64,000 nucleotides of DNA from positions 310,001 through 374,000 of the forward strand of contig NZ_KQ758599.1 in NCBI RefSeq assembly GCF_001457025.1. The letters are read 5' to 3'. The stretch's first letter is position 1. Every line of letters begins with the position of its first letter. Below, piece by piece: positions 53,227-61,854 of this stretch. The position numbers and the translations under genes were made by a program. The notes beneath the pieces were generated by a model, which saw only the letters and a program-made list of their open reading frames with translations, searched no databases and was not told where the DNA came from. The stretch is from Pseudarthrobacter enclensis (GTDB taxonomy: Bacteria > Actinomycetota > Actinomycetes > Actinomycetales > Micrococcaceae).

Positions 53227-54029
53227 TGTCTAAGCACGCACTCGGAGTTGACCCTGTGGCTGCGCCGGCCGAGGCTTCAGCACAGGTCGAGGCCACGGCG
53301 GGGGCGGCATCGCCTGCCGCAGCCCCCAAGCTCCGTTCCAAGGAAGAACTCAAAGCCCTCGCAGAGGCCGGCGCTGCCGAGCTCGGCTGGGACGCCCCCG
53401 CCCGCGACGTGATCGCGTGGGTGGAGCGGAACTTCGACCTGCCGGCGGTCGCCGTCGCCTGCTCCATGGCCGACGCCGTCCTTCCGGCCCTGGTCGCGGA
53501 CCAGATGCCCGGCGTCGACGTCCTCTTCCTGGAGACGGGCTACCACTTCCCGGAAACCTACGCCACGCGGGACGAGGTGGCCGCAAACCTCCGCGTCAAC
53601 GTGGTGGACGTCCTCCCGGAAAACACGGTGGAGCAGCAGGACCGCCTCCTGGGCAAGGACCTGTTCGCCCGTGACGCCGCCCAGTGCTGCGCCCTCCGCA
53701 AGGTGGCCCCGCTGCAGCGCACCCTCGCCGGCTACGAACTGTGGTTCACCGGTGTCCGCCGCGACGAGGCCCCCACCCGCACCAACACCCCGCTGGTCAG
53801 CTGGGACGAGAAGAACGGCCTGGTCAAGGTCAACCCGATGGCCGCCTGGACCTTCGACCAGCTGGTGGAGTACTCCGAAGACAACCTCCTGCCCGTCAAC
53901 CCGCTGCTCGCGCAGGGTTACCCCTCGATTGGCTGCCAGCCCTGCACCCGCAAGGTTGCGCCAGGCGAGGACCCCCGCGCCGGCCGCTGGGCTGGTTCCG
54001 ACAAGACAGAATGCGGACTTCACGTATGA
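53226..54029 (+). CDS. cysH: Adenylyl-sulfate (APS) reductase
   Basis: A 267-residue reductase. Ala-rich residues 8-40 precede the PAPS/APS-reductase fold. The four cysteines of the 4Fe-4S group, in ARDAAQCCALRKV and the late PSIGCQPC, mark the APS type, and TECGLHV at the end holds the nucleophile Cys. It reduces APS to sulfite with thioredoxin. SMADAVLPALV and LFLETGYHFPETY are the nucleotide-binding parts. Because APS is the substrate, no APS kinase is needed. TAATG overlap with the sulfite reductase and ATGA overlap with cysD. Confidence 0.9.
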   Translation: MSKHALGVDPVAAPAEASAQVEATAGAASPAAAPKLRSKEELKALAEAGAAELGWDAPARDVIAWVERNFDLPAVAVACSMADAVLPALVADQMPGVDVLFLETGYHFPETYATRDEVAANLRVNVVDVLPENTVEQQDRLLGKDLFARDAAQCCALRKVAPLQRTLAGYELWFTGVRRDEAPTRTNTPLVSWDEKNGLVKVNPMAAWTFDQLVEYSEDNLLPVNPLLAQGYPSIGCQPCTRKVAPGEDPRAGRWAGSDKTECGLHV

Positions 54030-54970
54030 GCACTTACCTTTCCGAGGAGACCCAGGTGACCGACGCCGCCGTATCCACGCGCCTCTCCAGCCTGGACACC
54101 CTCGAATCCGAAGCGATCCATATCATCCGCGAGGTTGTTGCCGAGTTCGAAAAGCCTGCGCTGCTGTTCTCCGGTGGCAAGGACTCCGTGGTGATGCTGC
54201 ACCTGGCCACCAAGGCGTTCTGGCCGGGCAAGGTCCCGTTCCCCGTGCTGCACGTGGACACCGGGCACAACTTCCCCGAGGTCATTGACTTCCGTGACCG
54301 CACCGTGGAGCGGCTGGGCCTGAAGCTCGTGGTCGGCTCCGTGCAGGAGTTCATCGACCGCGGCGAACTCGCCGAGCGCGCCGACGGCACTCGCAACCCG
54401 CTGCAGACCGTCCCGCTGTTGGACGCCATCCAGCAGAACAAGTTCGACGCCGTCTTCGGCGGCGGCCGCCGGGACGAGGACAAGGCCCGCGCCAAGGAAC
54501 GCATCCTGAGCCTGCGTGACGAATTCGGCCAGTGGGACCCGCGCAACCAGCGCCCCGAACTGTGGAACCTGTACAACGGCCGCCACACTGTGGGCCAGCA
54601 CGTCCGCGCGTTCCCCATCAGCAACTGGACCGAGCTGGACATCTGGCGCTACATCGAGCGCGAAAACATCGAGCTGCCCGGCCTGTACTACGCCCACGAG
54701 CGCGAGGTCTTCGCCCGTGACGGCATGTGGCGCGCTGTGGGCGAGGTGTCCCAGCCGCTGCCGCACGAGGAAGTCATCACCAAGACCGTCCGCTACCGCA
54801 CGGTGGGTGACATGTCCTGCACCGGGGCCGTCGAGTCCGACGCCTTCACCGTGGCCGACGTTGTGGTTGAAGTCGCCGCCTCCACCCTGACCGAACGTGG
54901 CGCCACCCGTGCGGATGACCGCATCTCCGAGGCCGCCATGGAAGACCGCAAGAAGGACGGGTACTTCTAA
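54026..54970 (+). CDS. cysD: Sulfate adenylyltransferase small subunit
   Basis: A 314-residue ATP-sulfurylase subunit of the PP-loop family. FSGGKDSVVMLHL is the nucleotide-binding P-loop; FPVLHVDTGHNFPEV and FGGGRRDEDKARAKERI are conserved substrate residues. With CysN it makes APS from sulfate and ATP, and GTP hydrolysis by CysN drives the reaction. Start overlaps the cysH stop (ATGA), and its last bases overlap cysN (TAATG). Confidence 0.95.
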   Translation: MSTYLSEETQVTDAAVSTRLSSLDTLESEAIHIIREVVAEFEKPALLFSGGKDSVVMLHLATKAFWPGKVPFPVLHVDTGHNFPEVIDFRDRTVERLGLKLVVGSVQEFIDRGELAERADGTRNPLQTVPLLDAIQQNKFDAVFGGGRRDEDKARAKERILSLRDEFGQWDPRNQRPELWNLYNGRHTVGQHVRAFPISNWTELDIWRYIERENIELPGLYYAHEREVFARDGMWRAVGEVSQPLPHEEVITKTVRYRTVGDMSCTGAVESDAFTVADVVVEVAASTLTERGATRADDRISEAAMEDRKKDGYF

Positions 54971-56376
54971 TGACCACCGAAGCTCTTCTCCCGGGGGACC
55001 TGGAAACAGCCCTGCCCACCACCTTGTTCCGGTTCGCCACCGCGGGATCGGTCGACGACGGCAAGTCCACGCTGGTGGGCCGCCTCCTCCACGATTCCAA
55101 GGCCATCCTCGCGGACACCCTCGACGCCGTTGCCCGCACCTCAGCGGACCGCGGCTTCGGCGGCGACAAGGGCGGGATCGACCTGGCCCTCCTGACCGAC
55201 GGCCTGCGTGCCGAGCGCGAACAGGGAATCACCATCGATGTGGCCTACCGCTACTTCGCCACGGACCGCCGCAGCTTCATCCTGGCCGACTGCCCCGGGC
55301 ACGTTCAGTACACCAAGAACACGGTGACGGGCGCGTCCACTGCGGATGCCGTCGTCGTCCTCATTGACGCCCGCAAGGGTGTGCTGGAGCAGACCCGCCG
55401 GCATCTGTCCGTGCTGCAGCTGCTGCGCGTGGCGCACGTGATCGTGGCCGTCAACAAGATCGACCTGGTGGACTTCAGCGAGTCCGTGTTCCGCGACATC
55501 GAAGCCGACGTGCAACAGGTGGGCCGCGAACTGGGCCTGGGTTCCGATGGAATCAGCGACCTTCTGGTGGTCCCGGTGTCCGCGCTCGACGGCGACAACG
55601 TGGTGGAACGCTCCGAGCGCACCCCCTGGTACACCGGCCCCGCGCTGCTGGAGGTCCTCGAGACCCTGCCCGCCGCGGATGAACTCGAGAGCCACCTGGA
55701 GAGCTTCCGCTTCCCGGTGCAGCTGGTCATCCGGCCGCAGGGCGCCCTGGCTCCCGACGCCGTGGCCGCCGGCCTGGACGTCGAGGCCTACCGCGACTAC
55801 CGCGCCTACGCCGGCCAGATCACCGAGGGCTCGGTCAAGGTGGGGGACAAGGTCTCCGTGCTGACGCCGGGCCAGTCCCCGCGGACCACCACCGTGGCGG
55901 GCATCGACTTCGCCGGGAAGTCCTTGGACGAAGCTGCCGCGCCGCAGTCCGTGGCCATCCGCCTGGCGGACGAGTTCGACGTCGCCCGCGGTGACACGAT
56001 CGCTGCTGCCGGGACCGTCCGCGAGGCGTCGGCCGACCTGTACGCCGCCCTGTGCTGGCTGTCCCCGAAGCCGCTCCGCGAAGGCCAGAAGGTCCTGGTC
56101 AAGCACGGCACCCGCACGGTCCAGGCCCTGGTCCGCAGTGTGTCCGGCAAGCTGGACCTGGCCTCCTTCAAGCTCGAGGGTGCCTCCAGCCTGGAACTCA
56201 ACGACATCGGCCACGCGCAGCTCCGGCTCGCCGCGCCGCTGCCGCTGGAGAACTACCTGCACCACCGCCGCACCGGCGCGTTCCTGGTGATCGACCCGCT
56301 GGACGGCAACACGCTGGCCGCCGGCCTGGTCAAGGACCACCCGGGCGACCATGAGGACGAGCGCTACAGCATCTAG
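54970..56376 (+). CDS. cysN: Sulfate adenylyltransferase GTPase subunit
   Basis: A 468-residue EF-Tu-like GTPase. SVDDGKSTLVGRLLHDS is the P-loop (G1), DCPGHVQYTKN the G3 region and VNKIDLVDFS the NKxD G4. The remaining residues form two beta-barrels. There is no fused CysC kinase domain, in keeping with the APS reductase upstream. It closes the cys operon and is followed by a strong terminator. Confidence 0.93.
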   Translation: MTTEALLPGDLETALPTTLFRFATAGSVDDGKSTLVGRLLHDSKAILADTLDAVARTSADRGFGGDKGGIDLALLTDGLRAEREQGITIDVAYRYFATDRRSFILADCPGHVQYTKNTVTGASTADAVVVLIDARKGVLEQTRRHLSVLQLLRVAHVIVAVNKIDLVDFSESVFRDIEADVQQVGRELGLGSDGISDLLVVPVSALDGDNVVERSERTPWYTGPALLEVLETLPAADELESHLESFRFPVQLVIRPQGALAPDAVAAGLDVEAYRDYRAYAGQITEGSVKVGDKVSVLTPGQSPRTTTVAGIDFAGKSLDEAAAPQSVAIRLADEFDVARGDTIAAAGTVREASADLYAALCWLSPKPLREGQKVLVKHGTRTVQALVRSVSGKLDLASFKLEGASSLELNDIGHAQLRLAAPLPLENYLHHRRTGAFLVIDPLDGNTLAAGLVKDHPGDHEDERYSI

Positions 56377-56382
56377 GTTCAT

Positions 56383-56430
56383 GCACGAGGCCCCGCTCTG
56401 GAGTTATCCGGAGCGGGGCCTCGTGCTTTT
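56383..56430 (+). terminator. Intrinsic terminator of the cys operon
   Basis: GCACGAGGCCCCGCTC (56383-56398) and GAGCGGGGCCTCGTGC (56411-56426) form a perfect 16-bp stem with a 12-base loop, followed by TTTT, seven bases after the cysN stop. Confidence 0.9.
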
Positions 56431-56431
56431 C

Positions 56432-56506
56432 ACATAACCGGCCCCGGCCCGCATAACCGGTGCTGCGCGTCAACGGTTATGCGGTTACGGGCCGGTTATG
56501 CGGGGT
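56432..56506. repeat. Inverted repeats of the GCATAACCGG word
   Basis: Four related words occur in 70 bases: ATAACCGG at about 56434 and 56453 and CGGTTAT at about 56474 and 56494. The left pair and the right pair mirror each other over about 32 bases with a few mismatches. The repeat contains the stop codon of the SRPBCC gene (56496-56498). Confidence 0.6.
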
Positions 56507-56936
56507 TGGCCTCGAGGATCGTCTTCAGCCGGTGCAGGTCCTTCCGGGTCTGCCGGCGGATCATCGGCGCCATGACCAGCCCCGCCAGCCGGGAGAAACC
56601 CGTGGGGCTCCCGCTGTTGCCGAGCGTCATGCGGGTCCCGCCGCCGTCGTCCGTCCAGGTGTAGGTGGTCTGCATGGGGAAGGGGCCCTGAGCCGTGCGC
56701 ATCACGAGCTTCTCACCGGGGACGTACTCCACGAACTCGTAGGTGTAATCCAGCTCGCGGCCCAGGAACTTGGCGGTGAAGGCGGCGCGGGAGCCGACCT
56801 GCAGCGGTCCGTCGGCCAACCGCCGGGACTGGTAAATGTTCACGTACCAGCGGGGCGCGTTGTCCGGGTTGGCCGCGTACCAGGCAACCTCGGCGCGCGG
56901 CCGGTTGATGACAACGGCTGTTTCGACATTGACCAT
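56496..56936 (-). CDS. SRPBCC family protein
   Basis: A 146-residue START-like protein. ETAVVINRPRAEVAWYAANPDNAPRW is the family opening, and YTYEFVEYVPGEKLVMRTAQGPFPMQTTYTW a middle strand block, ending in a long C-terminal helix (LAGLVMAPMIRRQTRKDLHRLKTILE). Such proteins bind small hydrophobic ligands in a deep pocket; polyketide cyclase-like relatives exist. It is divergent from the RtcB gene. The ligand is unknown. Confidence 0.8.
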   Translation of the reverse strand: MVNVETAVVINRPRAEVAWYAANPDNAPRWYVNIYQSRRLADGPLQVGSRAAFTAKFLGRELDYTYEFVEYVPGEKLVMRTAQGPFPMQTTYTWTDDGGGTRMTLGNSGSPTGFSRLAGLVMAPMIRRQTRKDLHRLKTILEANPA

Positions 56937-57007
56937 GCTGCTTCTCCTCTTCGCGTGCGGGGTTAGCCTAGGACTTACGTTAGTCCCGGCGCGGAGGGAG
57001 GCGAGCC

Positions 57008-58174
57008 ATGGAAACCATCAGCCCGAAGCTCCTCAACTGGGCGTCGATCCTGGACAGCAAGACCCGGGAGCAGGCCATCATGACCGCGGGCCTGCCGTTC
57101 ATCTACCCGCACCTGGCCCTCATGCCGGACGCCCACCTGGGCAAGGGGGCCACCGTCGGATCGGTCATCCCCACCCTCCGGACCATCATCCCCGCCGCGG
57201 TGGGCGTGGACATTGGCTGCGGCATGATCGCCGTGCGCACGCAATACTCGGTCAACGACCTGCCGAAGGACCGCAGGCGCCTGCGCGAGGACATTGAGCG
57301 GGCCATTCCGCTCTCCGCCGGCCACAACAACAGGACGGTGCTCCCGACGGCGGAACCCCGCCTCGCCGAATTACGGCGCCTGGCCGCCGGCGCGGGCTTC
57401 GATCCGGCACGGTATGTGCCGGCATGGGAACTGCAACTGGGCTCCCTTGGCTCCGGCAACCACTTCATCGAAGTCTCGGCGGACGAGCACGACGGCGTGT
57501 GGCTGTTCCTGCATTCGGGCTCGCGGGGCGTCGGCAACAGGATCGCCCAGCACCACATCGGGGTGGCGCAGCAGGTCAGCCGGAAGAAGCAGGTCCACCT
57601 GCCGGACCTGGACCTGGCCTACCTGGATGAGGGGACCCCGGAATTCGACCGCTACATCGCCGAACTCCGCTGGGCGCAGCACTTCGCCCTGCTCAACCGG
57701 GAGGAAATGATGGACCGGGTCATCGCCCGGTTCTCCCACTGGGTCCACGGCACCGTCAAGGAGCTCGAGCGGATCAACTGCCACCACAACTTCACGGAGC
57801 AGGAGACGCACTACGGCAAGCAGGTGTGGGTATCACGGAAGGGCGCCATCAAAGCCGGCCACGGCGACCCCGGACTGATCCCCGGATCCATGGGAACGGC
57901 GTCGTACGTGGTGGAAGGGCTGGGCAACCCGGCGTCCCTGAACTCGTCACCGCATGGAGCGGGGCGGGAATACTCACGCAATGCAGCCCGGAAGGCCTTC
58001 ACGCTGGAGGAACTCAAACGCGCCATGACGGGCATCGAGTTCCGGGCGTCAGAGGCCTTCATCGACGAAATTCCCGCAGCCTACAAACCGATCGACCAGG
58101 TTATGCAGGACGCCAGGGACCTCGTCACCGTACGGCACAAACTCCGGCAGCTGGTCAACGTCAAGGGCAACTGA
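57008..58174 (+). CDS. rtcB: RtcB-type RNA ligase
   Basis: A 388-residue RtcB protein. Conserved Mn2+/GTP residues are seen in PDAHLGKGATVGSVI, GVDIGCGMIAVRT (Cys98-like ligand), GSGNHFIEV, HSGSRGVGN and SPHGAGREYSRNAARK. RtcB joins 2',3'-cyclic phosphate or 3'-phosphate and 5'-OH RNA ends and repairs cut tRNAs or rRNA. It is the shorter bacterial form. No archease or RtcA gene is near. It lies between the cys operon and the sulfonate ABC genes without an evident link to sulfur. Starts at ATG behind GGAGGGAGG. Confidence 0.9.
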   Translation: METISPKLLNWASILDSKTREQAIMTAGLPFIYPHLALMPDAHLGKGATVGSVIPTLRTIIPAAVGVDIGCGMIAVRTQYSVNDLPKDRRRLREDIERAIPLSAGHNNRTVLPTAEPRLAELRRLAAGAGFDPARYVPAWELQLGSLGSGNHFIEVSADEHDGVWLFLHSGSRGVGNRIAQHHIGVAQQVSRKKQVHLPDLDLAYLDEGTPEFDRYIAELRWAQHFALLNREEMMDRVIARFSHWVHGTVKELERINCHHNFTEQETHYGKQVWVSRKGAIKAGHGDPGLIPGSMGTASYVVEGLGNPASLNSSPHGAGREYSRNAARKAFTLEELKRAMTGIEFRASEAFIDEIPAAYKPIDQVMQDARDLVTVRHKLRQLVNVKGN

Positions 58175-58248
58175 ACGTCCAAAAGCTCGCTGCCATGCGG
58201 CCGAATGTGACGTTGCATGAACCTGCGTGACCCTCCGTTTAGGCTTCA

Positions 58249-58277
58249 TTGAACGGGTTTAGGGCACTCCCTATGGT
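58249..58277 (+). promoter_or_regulatory. Leaderless promoter of the sulfonate-type ABC operon
   Basis: TTGAAC (58249-58254), a 17-base spacer and TATGGT (58272-58277), with the ATG at 58284, seven bases after the -10. TGTGACG at 58206-58212 is the same word as before the sulfite reductase gene. Confidence 0.6.
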
Positions 58278-58283
58278 GAAACA

Positions 58284-59441
58284 ATGACTAGTTCCAAGCC
58301 CGGGATGACCCGCATCGTGGCAGGCGACAGCGCGGTTCCCAAGCGCAAGCGTGCCATCGAGGCAGCCCTGGCCATCGGGCTGGTCCTGCTGATCGCCGTC
58401 GGGGCCATCGTTGCCTCCAACATTTCCCGCAACACCGAGGCGCAGGCCGCCGAGCCCACACCGGCAGCCGCCCTCAAACTCGGCTACTTCGGCAACGTCA
58501 CGCACGCGCCGGCCCTCGTTGGCATCCGGAAAGGCTTCCTCGCAGAAGCCCTCGGCAACACCGCGCTCAGCACCGAATCCTTCAACGCCGGCCCCGCGGC
58601 CATCGAAGCCCTGAACGCGGGAGCCATCGATGCCGCCTACATCGGACCCAACCCGGCCATCAACTCGTTCGTCAAGAGCTCTGGAGAGTCCGTCAAGGTC
58701 ATCGCGGGCGCTGCCGCAGGCGGCGCCCAACTGGTGGTTAAACCGGGGATCAACTCGGCTGCGGACCTCAAGGGCAAGACCCTCGCGTCCCCGCAGCTCG
58801 GCGGCACTCAGGACGTGGCACTGCGGGCCTGGCTCGCCGACCAGGGCTACAAGACCAGCGTCGACGGCAGCGGCGACGTCAATATCAACCCCACGGACAA
58901 CGCCCAGACGCTCAAGCTCTTCCAGGACGGAAAGCTCGACGGCGCGTGGTTGCCTGAGCCGTGGGCCTCACGCCTGGTGCTCCAGGCCGGAGCCAAGGTG
59001 CTGGTGGATGAGAAGGACCTGTGGGACGGGTCCGGGACCGGCAAGCCCGGGGAGTTCCCCACCACGGTGCTGATCGTTAACCGCACCTTTGCCGCCAACC
59101 ACCCGGAGACCGTCAAGGCGCTCCTGGTCGGCCACGCCAAGTCCGTCGCCTGGCTGAACGAGGCTCCGGAACAGGAAAAGGCCGCCGTCATCAACGCAGG
59201 CCTGCAGGAATCCGCCGGCGCCGCACTGGCCGACGACGTCCTGGCCCGTTCCCTGGCCAACATCACCTTCACCCTGGATCCGCTGGCCGGAAGCTATCCG
59301 CGGCTGCTGGAGGACGGCGTCAACGCCGGAACCACCAAGCAGGCCGATCTCAATGGGCTCTTCGACCTCCGGGCCCTCAACGAGGTCTCTGCCGCCAACG
59401 GCACCAGCAAGATTTCAGCAGCCGGCCTCGGCCAGGACTGA
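58284..59441 (+). CDS. Sulfonate/nitrate-type ABC transporter substrate-binding protein
   Basis: A 385-residue solute-binding protein of the SsuA/TauA/NrtA group. After a basic region (PKRKR) there is one hydrophobic helix (AALAIGLVLLIAVGAIVASNI) and no lipobox Cys, so it may stay anchored by an uncleaved helix. The mature domain has LKLGYFGNVTHAPALVGIRKGFL, the family opening, GPAAIEALNAGAIDAAYIGPNPAINSF, and GAWLPEPWASRLV. Substrates of the group are aliphatic sulfonates, taurine, nitrate or thiamine precursors. The surrounding sulfate genes favour a sulfonate or taurine. Confidence 0.85.
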   Translation: MTSSKPGMTRIVAGDSAVPKRKRAIEAALAIGLVLLIAVGAIVASNISRNTEAQAAEPTPAAALKLGYFGNVTHAPALVGIRKGFLAEALGNTALSTESFNAGPAAIEALNAGAIDAAYIGPNPAINSFVKSSGESVKVIAGAAAGGAQLVVKPGINSAADLKGKTLASPQLGGTQDVALRAWLADQGYKTSVDGSGDVNINPTDNAQTLKLFQDGKLDGAWLPEPWASRLVLQAGAKVLVDEKDLWDGSGTGKPGEFPTTVLIVNRTFAANHPETVKALLVGHAKSVAWLNEAPEQEKAAVINAGLQESAGAALADDVLARSLANITFTLDPLAGSYPRLLEDGVNAGTTKQADLNGLFDLRALNEVSAANGTSKISAAGLGQD

Positions 59442-59467
59442 ACCACCCACTACCTAAGGACGGCACC

Positions 59468-60193
59468 ATGCCAGTCGTACTGGAAAACCTGGGCAAGCGC
59501 TTCGGCGACGGCGCCCCGGTGCTGGACGACGTCAACGCCAACATCGGGAAAGGCGAGTTCGTTGCCCTCCTCGGTGCGTCCGGCTGCGGCAAATCCACCC
59601 TCCTGAACATCATCGCGGGACTGGAAGCGCCGACGTCGGGCGCCCTGGAAGTCCCCAGCGACGGTGCCGCCTTCATGTTCCAGGATGCCGCCCTGTTCCC
59701 CTGGCTGACCGCACGGGAAAACATCGAACTGGCCCTGAAGCTCCGCGGCGTGGGCAAGGCCGAACGCCGCACGAAGGCCCAGGAACTGCTGGAACTCGTG
59801 CACCTGGGTGCGGCGGGGGACAAGCGCCCGCACGAACTCTCAGGCGGCATGCGCCAGCGCGTGTCCCTGGCTCGGTCACTGGCGCAGGACCGGCAGCTGC
59901 TGCTCATGGACGAGCCCTTCGCCGCGCTCGACGCGATCACCCGCGACCTGCTGCACGACGAACTGGAACGCATCTGGAAGGAAACCGGGCGCACCATCGT
60001 CTTCGTCACCCACAACGTCCGCGAGGCCGTCCGCCTGGGCCAGCGCGTGCTGCTGCTCTCATCCCGCCCTGGGCGCGTGGTCCAGGAATGGGCCGTCACC
60101 GAGGAACACCGAACCGACGCCGGGCTCGCCGGCCAGCTCACCGGGGTCATCACCGCCCGGCTGCGTGAGGAGATTCGCCGCCATGCCAAGTAA
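59468..60193 (+). CDS. Sulfonate/nitrate-type ABC ATP-binding protein
   Basis: A 241-residue ATPase. Walker A is GASGCGKST, Q-loop MFQDAALFPWLT, signature LSGGMRQR, Walker B LLLMDEPFAALD and the His switch is FVTHNVREA. These match SsuB/TauB/NrtD. It overlaps the permease start by 11 bases. A signature GGMRQR rather than GGQQQR is typical of the group. Confidence 0.92.
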   Translation: MPVVLENLGKRFGDGAPVLDDVNANIGKGEFVALLGASGCGKSTLLNIIAGLEAPTSGALEVPSDGAAFMFQDAALFPWLTARENIELALKLRGVGKAERRTKAQELLELVHLGAAGDKRPHELSGGMRQRVSLARSLAQDRQLLLMDEPFAALDAITRDLLHDELERIWKETGRTIVFVTHNVREAVRLGQRVLLLSSRPGRVVQEWAVTEEHRTDAGLAGQLTGVITARLREEIRRHAK

Positions 60194-61139
60194 CAGCACA
60201 CCCCTCGCCGAAAGCGAACCGGCGGTCGAGCCCGTCAGGAATCCGGAGCATGTGCATGCCGCTTTGACGCGGACGTCCACCGGTAAAGAGGACCTGCGGG
60301 AGCTGGAGTCCGGGCTGGACTCCCTGCAGTCGGACGCCGAGCGCAAGCACCGGATCGACTGGAGCCGGATCCTCCTGCCGGTCGCCGCCCTGGTGGTCCT
60401 GGTCCTCATCTGGCAGTTCTACGTTTCGCTCGGTGTGAAGCGCCGCGACCTGGTCCCCGGCCCCCTCGACGTGGTGGGCCAAATGGGTGTGCTCTGGAAC
60501 GAGGGCAAGCTGCAGGAAGCCATGTTGACCTCGCTGCAGCGCGGCCTGGTGGGCTTCCTCATCTCCGTGGCCATCGCCACCCCCGTCGGCCTGCTGCTGG
60601 CGCAGGTTGCGCCGCTGCGCCGCGCCTTTGGCCCGCTGATCTCCGGACTGCAGGTCCTGCCATCGGTAGCCTGGGTCCCCGCGGCCATTATCTGGTTCGG
60701 CCTGACCGACGCCACCGTCTACTTCGTGGTGTTCATGGGCGCCATCCCGTCCATCATCAACGGCCTGATATCCGGCGTGGACCAGATCCCGCCGCAGTTC
60801 CGCCGCGTGGGCACCGTCCTGGGCGCCAACCGGATCCAGATGGCCCTCCAGGTGGTCCTTCCCGCCGCGCTGCCCGGCTACCTGGGCGGCCTCAAACAGG
60901 GCTGGGCCTTCTCCTGGCGCTCCTTGATGGCGGCCGAAATCATCGCGGTGGGCGGCACCATCGGCTTTGGCCTGGGCTCCCTGCTGGACCAGGGCCGGGC
61001 CCTGTCCGACATGACGGTGGTGATGTCCGCGATCCTGCTGATCCTCGGCGTCGGCATCCTCATCGAACTGCTGGTGTTCGCCCCCATCGAAAAGCGCCTC
61101 CTGCGCCGCCGCGGACTGCTGGCCGGCAGCACCCGCTGA
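60183..61139 (+). CDS. Sulfonate/nitrate-type ABC permease
   Basis: A 318-residue protein with a long hydrophilic N-terminus of about 60 residues, then six helices. The family EAA loop is in GAIPSIINGLISGVDQIPPQFRRVGTVLGANRIQM, with the conserved Gly in the middle. The first helix VAALVVLVLIWQFYVSLG and the loop LPSVAWVPAAIIWFGLTD fit SsuC/TauC. It is the last gene of the operon and is followed by a perfect terminator. The ATG at 60183 lies inside the ATPase gene. Confidence 0.9.
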   Translation: MPSNSTPLAESEPAVEPVRNPEHVHAALTRTSTGKEDLRELESGLDSLQSDAERKHRIDWSRILLPVAALVVLVLIWQFYVSLGVKRRDLVPGPLDVVGQMGVLWNEGKLQEAMLTSLQRGLVGFLISVAIATPVGLLLAQVAPLRRAFGPLISGLQVLPSVAWVPAAIIWFGLTDATVYFVVFMGAIPSIINGLISGVDQIPPQFRRVGTVLGANRIQMALQVVLPAALPGYLGGLKQGWAFSWRSLMAAEIIAVGGTIGFGLGSLLDQGRALSDMTVVMSAILLILGVGILIELLVFAPIEKRLLRRRGLLAGSTR

Positions 61140-61164
61140 CCCGGCCCCGCACCCAAAGAAGCGC

Positions 61165-61204
61165 AAGAGCCCGACGGCGACCTCCCGCCGTCGGGCTCTT
61201 TGCT
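61165..61204 (+). terminator. Intrinsic terminator of the sulfonate-type ABC operon
   Basis: AAGAGCCCGACGGCG (61165-61179) and CGCCGTCGGGCTCTT (61186-61200) form a perfect 15-bp stem with a 6-base loop, closing on a T-rich end, 25 bases after the permease stop. Confidence 0.9.
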
Positions 61205-61226
61205 GCTTCCTGACTGCTTCCCACCG

Positions 61227-61308
61227 CCGTCGCGGGGCACTTTGACACGGACACGCCGGGCAACCAGGCCTGGACGACGGCGGAGCCGGGCAAAGTGCCC
61301 CACGACGG
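61227..61308. repeat. 18-bp inverted repeat around a 46-base spacer
   Basis: CCGTCGCGGGGCACTTTG (61227-61244) pairs with CAAAGTGCCCCACGACGG (61291-61308) with one mismatch. The spacer has its own ACACGCCGGG and GCCGGGC pairs. It sits between the terminator and the next gene, and its CACTTTG core recalls palindrome B. Confidence 0.65.
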
Positions 61309-61345
61309 CCCCCGGGACGGCACAGACAAATGGCAGACTGGCGCC

Positions 61346-61816
61346 ATGACCGTCAGCTTCGTGTGCCGCACCGTGTCGGCCCTCTCCGTGGAAGAGATGT
61401 TCGACCTGGCGCGGAGTATCGACCTGCACGTGGACTCCCAGCAGAAATCGGGGGAGCGGGCGGTCGGCGGCATCACCCAAGGGCTGATCGGAGACGGCCA
61501 GGAGGTCACGTGGCGGGCTAAACACTTCGGGGTCCCGCTCACCATGACCAGCCGAGTCACGTCCTTCGACTTCCCCCGCAGCTTCACCGACCAGCAGGTG
61601 AGGGGCCCCTTCAAGGCCTTCCGGCACGTCCACGAGTTCGAGCCGACGGCCACCGGCAGCATCATGACGGACCGGGTGGAGTTCACCGCCCCGCTGGGAG
61701 TCCTGGGCCGCGTCGTCGAACGCCTGGTCCTGGCCGGTTACCTGGAACGGCTCATCCGGGACCGCGGACGGTTCCTCGCCGGCGCAGGGGACGACGCTGG
61801 CAGCACGCCTTTGTGA
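61346..61816 (+). CDS. SRPBCC family (cell-surface/ligand-binding-like) protein
   Basis: A 156-residue START-like protein. VSFVCRTVSALSVEEMFDLARSIDLHVDS opens the fold; TWRAKHFGVPLTMTSRVTSFD and PFKAFRHVHEFEP are middle strands, ending in a long helix (VVERLVLAGYLERLIRDRGRF). Ligand and role unknown. The ATG at 61346 lies seven bases after a CAGACT hexamer, so a leaderless start is plausible. It is upstream of cysG but on its own promoter. Confidence 0.8.
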   Translation: MTVSFVCRTVSALSVEEMFDLARSIDLHVDSQQKSGERAVGGITQGLIGDGQEVTWRAKHFGVPLTMTSRVTSFDFPRSFTDQQVRGPFKAFRHVHEFEPTATGSIMTDRVEFTAPLGVLGRVVERLVLAGYLERLIRDRGRFLAGAGDDAGSTPL

Positions 61817-61854
61817 CGCAGCGTTACCTTACGTGAACTGGTGTTGCTGACCCT

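Noticed and set aside
54970..56376. CysN fused to an APS kinase
   Set aside because: The protein ends at residue 468 after the second barrel; no kinase P-loop is present.
58284..61139. Nitrate import as the role of the ABC operon
   Set aside because: The family includes nitrate transporters, but no nitrate or nitrite genes are near and the regulatory word is shared with sulfur genes.
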